A DNA stretch of 64,000 bases. Origin: Lichina pygmaea. Its lineage: Eukaryota > Ascomycota > Lichinomycetes > Lichinales > Lichinaceae. Below the pieces are notes generated by a model, which saw only the letters and a program-made list of their open reading frames with translations, was not told the origin of the DNA and did not search any database. A program made the position numbers and the translations under genes. The stretch is from positions 5,208,001 through 5,272,000 of the forward strand of contig OY730169.1 of NCBI GenBank assembly GCA_963422465.1, written 5' to 3'. This document shows positions 60,502 to 64,000 of the stretch, in pieces; the stretch's first letter is position 1; each line of letters starts with the position of its first letter.

Positions 60502-60723
60502 ACCACAACCAACAAAAGCATCAGCATTGCACAGGAAGCATGTGTGCTTGCTCTTCTTGAAGAAGGTGTAGCTGTGAAGGTTATCGGTGATCTAACAGAC
60601 CTCTCTTTCAGCACAATCTATCAAGTCATATACAAGTGTGGCTACCATCCAGTCACAAACTCTGCGGACAAGAACAGTAACAGTGATGATGACGACAACA
60701 ACGATGAGGATAGTGACAGGTAA
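60502..60723 (+). mobile_element. Tc1/mariner-type transposase relic (HTH part)
   Basis: A 73-codon open frame reads ALLEEGVAVKVIGDLTDL then SFSTIYQVIYKCGYHP, which resembles the N-terminal helix-turn-helix of fungal Tc1/pogo-like DNA transposases, followed by an Asp/Asn-rich stretch and a stop. No DDE catalytic part follows and no terminal inverted repeats were found, so only a fragment of a DNA transposon remains. Family assignment rests on the HTH phrase alone. Confidence 0.45.
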
Positions 60724-60914
60724 CAGTGGGAAGAAGACTGAGCTTTATGAGAAGATGCTTGAGGACTTCAGACTTCAAGACCTCAAACCATAGGGGTGGT
60801 GGGGTAGTGGTGGACAACAACAAGAATCATGATAACGACTGGGAGGGGGATTGTGGGATAGTCTCACGACTTTTGTCACTCCTATAGAAGTCTTTCCGAA
60901 TACTTTTGGCGTGG

Positions 60915-61035
60915 GCCTCCGTATGTACGTAACGTAATACGTACGAAGTACCGTAGGTATTACCATACCGCGCCATACGCGTCCTACGGTACTGTATCGT
61001 ACGGTACGAGTACAAGCCTACGAGTACTTCCGTAC
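60915..61035. repeat. GTAC/TACGTA palindrome cluster
   Basis: Dense GTAC, TACGTAACGTA and GTACCGTA words, with inverted copies, between the transposase relic and the kinase gene. Confidence 0.7.
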
Positions 61036-61695
61036 ATCGGCGTACAAACGCCAGTCTTCACATGTGCCTCAGGTTGCAGTCTCTATAGTGAGTAGTGAGT
61101 TAATGCAGTAATTAATCCTCGCCCCAACAGTCACTCAGCACAAGCTTCAGAAGCTTCAACATCCCTTTGAGCGTTGTGACGGTGTGGTGCAGCTACTTTA
61201 TTACAGCGTGTAGCTTATAAAACGGTAGCTGCTTCGCTGCGTCTTGGGGCTGATGTTTACGGTAGTCATCAAGCCTATCGACTCACTGTACTCGTACGTA
61301 AGTATTCCGTACATATGTACTTCCGTAGCTGCATGCCAGATTCAAAGGAGGCACGGCGGTTTGCACGTGATAGGAAGAAACAACATGAACGGAGCACGTG
61401 GAGACCCTTGATTGTACTTATTCAATAGGAGGTTATTACGTCTCAGAGGTACTCCGTACACTCGAGATCACACGGCTGAGCGTCCGAGGAAGGGGTCATT
61501 CCAGAAAATTCACTCCGGAACTTTGAAATGGTGGGCTTTAGACAACCCATCCAAGCAAGCCTGAACGCTTGGCTTCAAGAACGGCCATGGAGAAAACAGT
61601 CGGAGGAACAGAGACTGCTCACCAACCGAGACGATTCACAAGCCGTCCTTGGGCGCGGTCTCCTACGGACGAACACAACTCCAAGAACATCCACC

Positions 61696-63249
61696 TCAGA
61701 CGGAATCGATGCTCGCCCGGGTGGTCAACTGCTCATTCTTGTTTCCGAGTTTGGAGATCTGTAGGAAAGCGTCCGCTCCGTATCCTTCAAGGCTATGCAC
61801 CTCCAGCGAGCCGGCCCAGTATTCGGCGTAGACGCGGCTCATAGGAAGACCCATCCCAAGTCGAAGATTGGCCGGTCGGCTCGTGAGGCTGCTGAGCGAA
61901 CTTGGTTCCGCGCTCGGGCTCGCCCGCTGGTCGACGCCATCTTTGCCACCGCCGTTGACGGTGATCTCCTGCAGTGTGGCCGCCATCTTCGGCACCTTCA
62001 CGAAATTCTCCAGTCTCACCTGCGATCTTGGGCCCTTGCTGAACGACCACAGGTGCGGCAGGATGTCTCGTGGGATGCCTCCTCCACGGTCGGATATTCG
62101 GATGATCACGTGCTGCGGGGCCTCGCACACGAGAACCTCGATCGGCTGCGGATCACCCGAACCCCCCTGCGGGCGCTCAACAATGGCTTGCATAGAATTG
62201 CGCAAAAGTTCCCCGACGATGTATTCCAGATGGCTGAGGATGTAGGGAAAAGTAGCTTCGAGGTGACCTTCCAGCACGACGTTTGGGATAGCGACATCTG
62301 CTCCATAGACTGCCCTCGAAAGATCCGTAGCAGTCTTGGCACATTGCTGGACGACTTCGCGTGCATTGCACCTCAAGAACACCTCACCCACAAAATCTTC
62401 GGACACGCTTGTCGAGCCATTGTCGGTTGAGAAATGCCAAGGGGAGTGAAAGGTCTCTGTCAACGCCAGATGCTGCTCTGCGATGACTCGTCGAGATATT
62501 CGCTTGAAATCAAGTACGGTGAGCGTCGACATTTTGGTCGACGGGGCATGCTTGGAGGATACATACCGAACGTAACATCGTATTCATGAACCTGTCGATC
62601 TCTTCAGATGGCATCATATCTCGGCATTGCAGTACTCCCGTCGCCAGAGCCGGAATGACAGCGAGATGCTCTTGGAGGGCAGCCGTAACAATCTTGCAGT
62701 ACCGGTCGTTGTCTTCGATCGACCTGATCTCAGGGACGCGGCGAAAGGTCTCGAACGCCTTGCAATACAGCTCGTAGACGCGGGACAAGTGTGGATTTGT
62801 TACCACAACATACGGCAACCCTTGCATATCCCGAATGCGATGTGCTAGCCTGCATAAGAGGTCAGCTAGCAGCTCTGAACACCCCAAGAAGTCGAACATC
62901 GAGTGTTCTGGCCGAGTTCACCTGGTGGGGAGCTCGGCGCGTACATAGCCGGCCGAGCTCAACAGTCGCTTTTCGGTGAGCGTTCGACCGAAGAAGGTCA
63001 GCTGCCTCAGACTGATGGGCCGGACATCCCGCCTGACATATCTGACGCAAAATCGTCAGCTACGACCAAACCATTGTACTGCGGTTGTCTACCGTACTCG
63101 TCAAGCGCGGAAACCGGTCCGCGTCCAAATACCCCCGAGACCGCGAACTCCCGAGCGAAGAGGGACTGCGGAGAGTTGGGGTTCCGCGAGAAGTCAATAG
63201 GGCGCACAGCTCTTAAGCATGACAAGGGTACGGGCATGAGGGTGAGCAT
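61696..63249 (-). CDS. Mitochondrial PDK/BCKDK-family protein kinase (Pkp2-like)
   Basis: Phosphorylates and inactivates a mitochondrial 2-oxoacid dehydrogenase complex. Exons (minus strand) 63249-63098, 63041-62922, 62849-62567 and 62502-61696 give 453 residues. The N-terminus has Arg residues and no acidic cluster until about residue 24, fitting a matrix-targeting peptide. Conserved parts: EYVRRDVRPISLRQLTFFGR, LPTRLAHRIRDMQGLPYVVV, SRRVIAEQHLALT, then the GHKL ATP site with the N-box VGELLRNSMQAIVE, ISDRGGGIPRDILPHLWSFS and GLPMSRVYAEYWAGSLEVHS. The catalytic His and Asn-box are present, so activity is expected. Whether it acts on pyruvate or branched-chain dehydrogenase cannot be told from sequence. 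Two near ATGs (63249, 63237) are both possible starts. Confidence 0.9.
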
Positions 63250-64000
63250 GACCCTGGTGCCTTGGGCGAAGCAGGGGCCCAAGGGAACCTAGCACAAGAG
63301 CGTTTCCACAACCAGATCATTGGGGCAGCAGCAGGAAAGAGCAACAAGGCTGTTCAAGGATCTTGGTGGGTTACGACCAAGGCTGTAATAACGACAATTG
63401 CGCAACAAGTAATGTTCAAGACCGGATTTGCCAGTGGACAGCCATGACTGCAGATACGTAGCTTTCTCCGATGAAGCCAGGCCAGGCTGGGCCAGCGACC
63501 GCTTACCGGTGGTGCTGTACGTAACGTACATACGTACGTACGTACATACGTACTTGGTATGTACGTATGTATAGTGCCACGACACAAGTCTGCGTACCTT
63601 CGGTACAGCCCTATACAAAATGAACTTTGGTTATGTCCATCTGACTGCTACTAGTATGACCTGAGTGTTGTGAAAAATTATTGATACCGTCTCACTACTT
63701 ATGACCGTTGCGACCAATAGCATGTAGGGGCGTGCACAGACTTGTGTTACGGTTCTATACATACGTACTGCACTGTATCAGGATCATACCCGCTGGTCAA
63801 TAGGCCCTCGAACCACTAAAAGAGAGGCATGAAAGCCTACAGTACCTCTAGGTGCCACGAGGCGCTCGGGTACGTACGCGGCGATGACTGAAACAGCATT
63901 AGCGTAGCACTATGAAGGATTCGCTGAGTCAGGAGGTGCTTCATAGCTAACTCGTACGAGTACAGTCTACTTCCGTACGTACTCGTACAGTACCTCCATA
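63250..64000. other. End-of-window spacer, GTAC-rich
   Basis: Upstream of the kinase gene. Strong GTAC clusters at about 63515-63572 and 63945-64000, with smaller ones near 63755 and 63870. No gene recognised. Confidence 0.55.
63515..63572. repeat. GTAC/TACGTA palindrome cluster
   Basis: A nearly pure run of alternating TACGTA and CGTACATACGTACG words, the most regular cluster of the window. Confidence 0.8.

Larger units (their letters stand above)
60268..61695. other. 1.4-kb spacer with GTAC clusters and a transposase relic
   Basis: Between the Prp45 start (-) and the kinase 3' end (-). GTAC clusters at about 60360-60412, 60915-61035 and 61285-61330; a Tc1-like transposase fragment at about 60502-60723. 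No intact gene. Confidence 0.5.

Noticed and set aside
63515-63572. CRISPR array or telomere repeat
   Set aside because: The repeated words are short palindromes without regular spacers, and no TTAGGG-type repeats were seen; the organism is a eukaryote.

Overview
The window is nuclear DNA of a filamentous ascomycete. Nearly every gene carries short GT-AG introns (mostly 44-114 nt), often in phase-conserved positions, and several proteins have the architecture usual in Pezizomycotina: a WD40/inositol-5-phosphatase fusion, a 1222-residue Ctk1 with an RS/proline-rich N-terminus, and a proteasome alpha4 subunit ending in a [13 protein letters not shown]-type tail. Sordariomycetes, perhaps Hypocreales, is my inference; no species can be named from the sequence alone. 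All exon models below were joined by hand on splice motifs, reading-frame phase and family alignment from memory, and every multi-exon model closes in frame.

Layout, left to right: proteasome alpha4 (+), WD40/inositol polyphosphate 5-phosphatase (+), GFA-domain protein (+), Pmp3-like proteolipid (+), signal peptidase subunit Spc3 (+), a large protein of unknown function (+), Xrn1 (-), mitochondrial ribosomal protein uL14m (+), Rpb9 (-), Hat2/RbAp48 (+), F-box-like protein (-), GTP cyclohydrolase I (-), Ctk1 (+), a 3.4-kb gene-poor AT-richer stretch with repeat relics, XPB/Ssl2 (-), an unknown protein (+), Bcd1 (-), NADH pyrophosphatase (-), a doubtful small secreted ORF (+), WDR83/Morg1 (-), septin Cdc12 (-), Pwp2 (+), a repeat-bearing gap, Prp45/SNW1 (-), and a mitochondrial PDK/BCKDK-family kinase (-).

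The genes are almost all housekeeping: transcription by Pol II (Rpb9, Ssl2, Ctk1), chromatin (Hat2), splicing (Prp45, WDR83), ribosome and snoRNP biogenesis (Pwp2, Bcd1), mRNA decay (Xrn1), protein turnover and secretion (Pre6, Spc3), mitochondrial translation and metabolism (uL14m, PDK kinase) and cytokinesis (Cdc12). There is no biosynthetic or defence gene cluster. I found no clear new biological system.

What stands out is between the genes. Most spacers carry dense clusters of short palindromic GTAC / TACGTA / CGTACG words that are almost absent from coding exons. Other unusual items are a 7-nt microexon in the proteasome gene, a 14-nt microexon in the septin gene, a perfect 23-bp inverted repeat near 9.7 kb, a partly conserved dispersed repeat found at 38.5 and 56.9 kb, tRNA-like Pol III promoter modules at about 36.9 and 57.3 kb, a Tc1-like transposase relic at 60.5 kb, and a lysine/arginine-rich tail lying out of frame at the 3' end of the unknown 841-residue gene.
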